Part shown: one piece after another, positions 33,501-33,900 of the stretch
Position numbering within the stretch: the first letter of the stretch is position 1
Layout: every line of letters begins with the position of its first letter
Assembly: GCA_016218365.1 (NCBI GenBank)
Contig: JACREF010000016.1
Location: forward strand, 1-33,900
Direction: 5' to 3'
From: Gammaproteobacteria bacterium
GTDB lineage: Bacteria > Pseudomonadota > Gammaproteobacteria > SZUA-140
DNA: 33,900 nt
Position numbers and translations under genes: made by a program
The notes under the pieces: generated by a model
The model's input: only the letters and a program-made list of their open reading frames with translations
Told to the model about the DNA's origin: nothing
The model's database searches: none

Positions 33501-33900
33501 GATCGTAGAACGTGCGCGAGGCCTGGTCCCACGCGATGTCGCTGACCGCCAGGCTCCGGGCATAACGGGTACCGTCGGCCGCCGTCACGGCCTCGGCGAT
33601 GAAACCGAACTCGCTGCCGGTCAGCGTCAGGATATCGGGTAACAGCGACTCGAAAAACTCGCGCGGGTCGCCGCCGGCGATGAAGCTGGACTGGATGCGG
33701 TTGATGATGCTGATCAGGTGCTGCTGCGTGACCAGCTCCAGCTCCATCTTTTTACGCGCGGTGATGTCGCGGCCGATGCCAATGAATATCGACCGCTTGT
33801 TGACCAGCGCGCCGCTGATCGACAGCTCCAGCGGGAACGCCGTGCCATCCTTGCGCAGGCCGTGGATCTCGCGGATCGTGCGCTGGGTGCCGCCCTGAAA
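30577..33900 (-). CDS. Hybrid histidine kinase, PAS-GAF-PAS-HisKA-HATPase-REC-REC-Hpt (partial, N-terminus off the edge)
   Basis: The reading frame is open to the right edge, so the 1,107 visible residues lack the true start; the ATG at 33747 is internal. The first 51 residues are the end of a PAS domain (RKDGTAFPLEL, GIGRDITARKK). Then come GAF (about 60-230), a second PAS (245-370), HisKA with His398 (SHEIRTPMNG), HATPase (DTGIGIS, GTGLGL), two receivers with Asp686 (LLDVVMPDING) and Asp823 (LMDIQMPVMDG), and Hpt with His971 (AHTLKGSGGN). No membrane segment is visible in this part. The layout is that of BarA-like multistep kinases. It is upstream of the other signalling genes on the same strand. 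Confidence 0.92.
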   Translation of the reverse strand, partial: FQGGTQRTIREIHGLRKDGTAFPLELSISGALVNKRSIFIGIGRDITARKKMELELVTQQHLISIINRIQSSFIAGGDPREFFESLLPDILTLTGSEFGFIAEAVTAADGTRYARSLAVSDIAWDQASRTFYDQHKEQGLEFRNPATLFGRVIMTGQPVISNDPAHDPHSGGLPGGHPPLETFLGLPLLLGPRLVGIIGLANRRGGYDQAVIERLQPLLSTCAQLISAIGSERDKKAAALALKRSNSFMTALVENMQRGVLVEDELGKIHVVNQTYCDLFDKAEMPLMIEGESAAQQFEDNRLLFADAAAFLQLRHDCMAGQRVVSSAELALADGRFFEQDYVPVIVEDEQGNVHRRHLWAFRDVSERKQVQLRLQQAKEAAEAAALAKSQFLATMSHEIRTPMNGVLGMLHLLSRSELDDKQRRHVATAVGSGELLLTVINDILDFSKLEAGKVELETIPFDLVTLLEQTVALQAKGAHEKRLELLTVIDPAVPSRVNGDPTRLRQILTNLISNAIKFTGRGEVVVYAQPAPGNRICFGVRDTGIGISDEQRQRLFQAFSQVDSSHTRKYGGTGLGLAICQRLVATMGGEISVVSSPGAGTDFSFELPLETASDDEGTQMRVSALLSSQRVLVVDDNPYVRNLLRAVLKSWQVVKIGVAEGGRDALQQLRAAATAGVPYDIALLDVVMPDINGLELARRIRSEPALNGMLLVMVSAVEQPGPEPAVNGWLAKPLRRSELYNTLVQLIGGQSPVSTELAPASSPAGGWWFNGSRLLLVEDNLVNQQVASEILGEAGLTVEVRENGAEALQAVQQHDYAVVLMDIQMPVMDGLEATRQIRALGGRFATLPILAMTAHALDGESDKSFAAGMNGHLTKPIDPEAVFRELARWITPGEKPPQATAVTAPSAVDDGPPSALPGIDLADGLARLNGNWASYKRILQGFHKQQADAAARLEQQLRAGEWDEATRLAHTLKGSGGNLGATGLYHSAAALEQACRRREVTVGDATFEALRASLTEVMAGLQALNNNAGVAAGAARAVDPQTWQTLLDQVLECLDSDLGQAQDRLAALQQQVAGSGYAAGAGELEQALNGFDIDAAKAIIERLRAA

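Noticed and set aside
32200-33642. Plus-strand open frame of 480 codons opposite the hybrid kinase
   Set aside because: It is a shadow of the HisKA-HATPase-GAF coding strand, with low-complexity composition and no ribosome binding site or family resemblance.
30577-33747. Hybrid kinase starting at ATG 33747
   Set aside because: The frame stays open for 51 more codons to the edge and encodes the end of a PAS domain, so this ATG is internal.

Overview
The window looks like chromosomal DNA of a GC-rich gammaproteobacterium of unidentified genus. The clues are an EptA-type lipid A phosphoethanolamine transferase, a porin-type signal peptide, a FimX-like protein, an RND efflux pair, and abundant REP-type palindromes. 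There are no tRNA or rRNA genes, phage genes, transposase genes or CRISPR arrays.

Left part (1-12,440), mixed housekeeping and accessory genes. A porin start runs off the left edge. A gene-poor 650 bp stretch with an orphan intrinsic terminator follows. Next come a DUF433/DUF5615 toxin-antitoxin pair with an apparently leaderless promoter, an eptA-like gene, an RND permease and adaptor behind a CaCA-type cation exchanger (all minus strand), and a 1,165-residue lipoprotein with 14 propeller-type repeats.

Right part (13,027-33,900), a dense signalling region. Every gene is on the minus strand except one CheY-like gene. It holds four histidine kinases, about eleven receiver domains, a degenerate REC-GGDEF-EAL protein of FimX type, a REC-HD-GYP phosphodiesterase, an HDOD protein, an MglA-like small GTPase and a PilB/GspE-type ATPase with an N-terminal receiver. 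Eight genes from 26,379 down to 15,672 are separated by at most 32 bp or overlap, so they are probably one operon. My reading is that the module links phosphorelay and c-di-GMP signalling, through an MglA GTPase, to a type IV pilus-type assembly ATPase. That link is inferred from domains and gene order.

The gaps are filled with repeats. Two copies of a 157 bp transposase-less element (MITE-like, TTAA-bounded, five hairpins, 4 mismatches) lie at 1326 and 12683. Copy 1 starts on the toxin stop codon, and its right end supplies the -35 hexamer of a good promoter in front of eptA. A second element family, B, lies at 12836 and 29102. REP arrays of opposite orientation bracket the HDOD gene. GTTGGGC-type hairpins sit at several gene ends.
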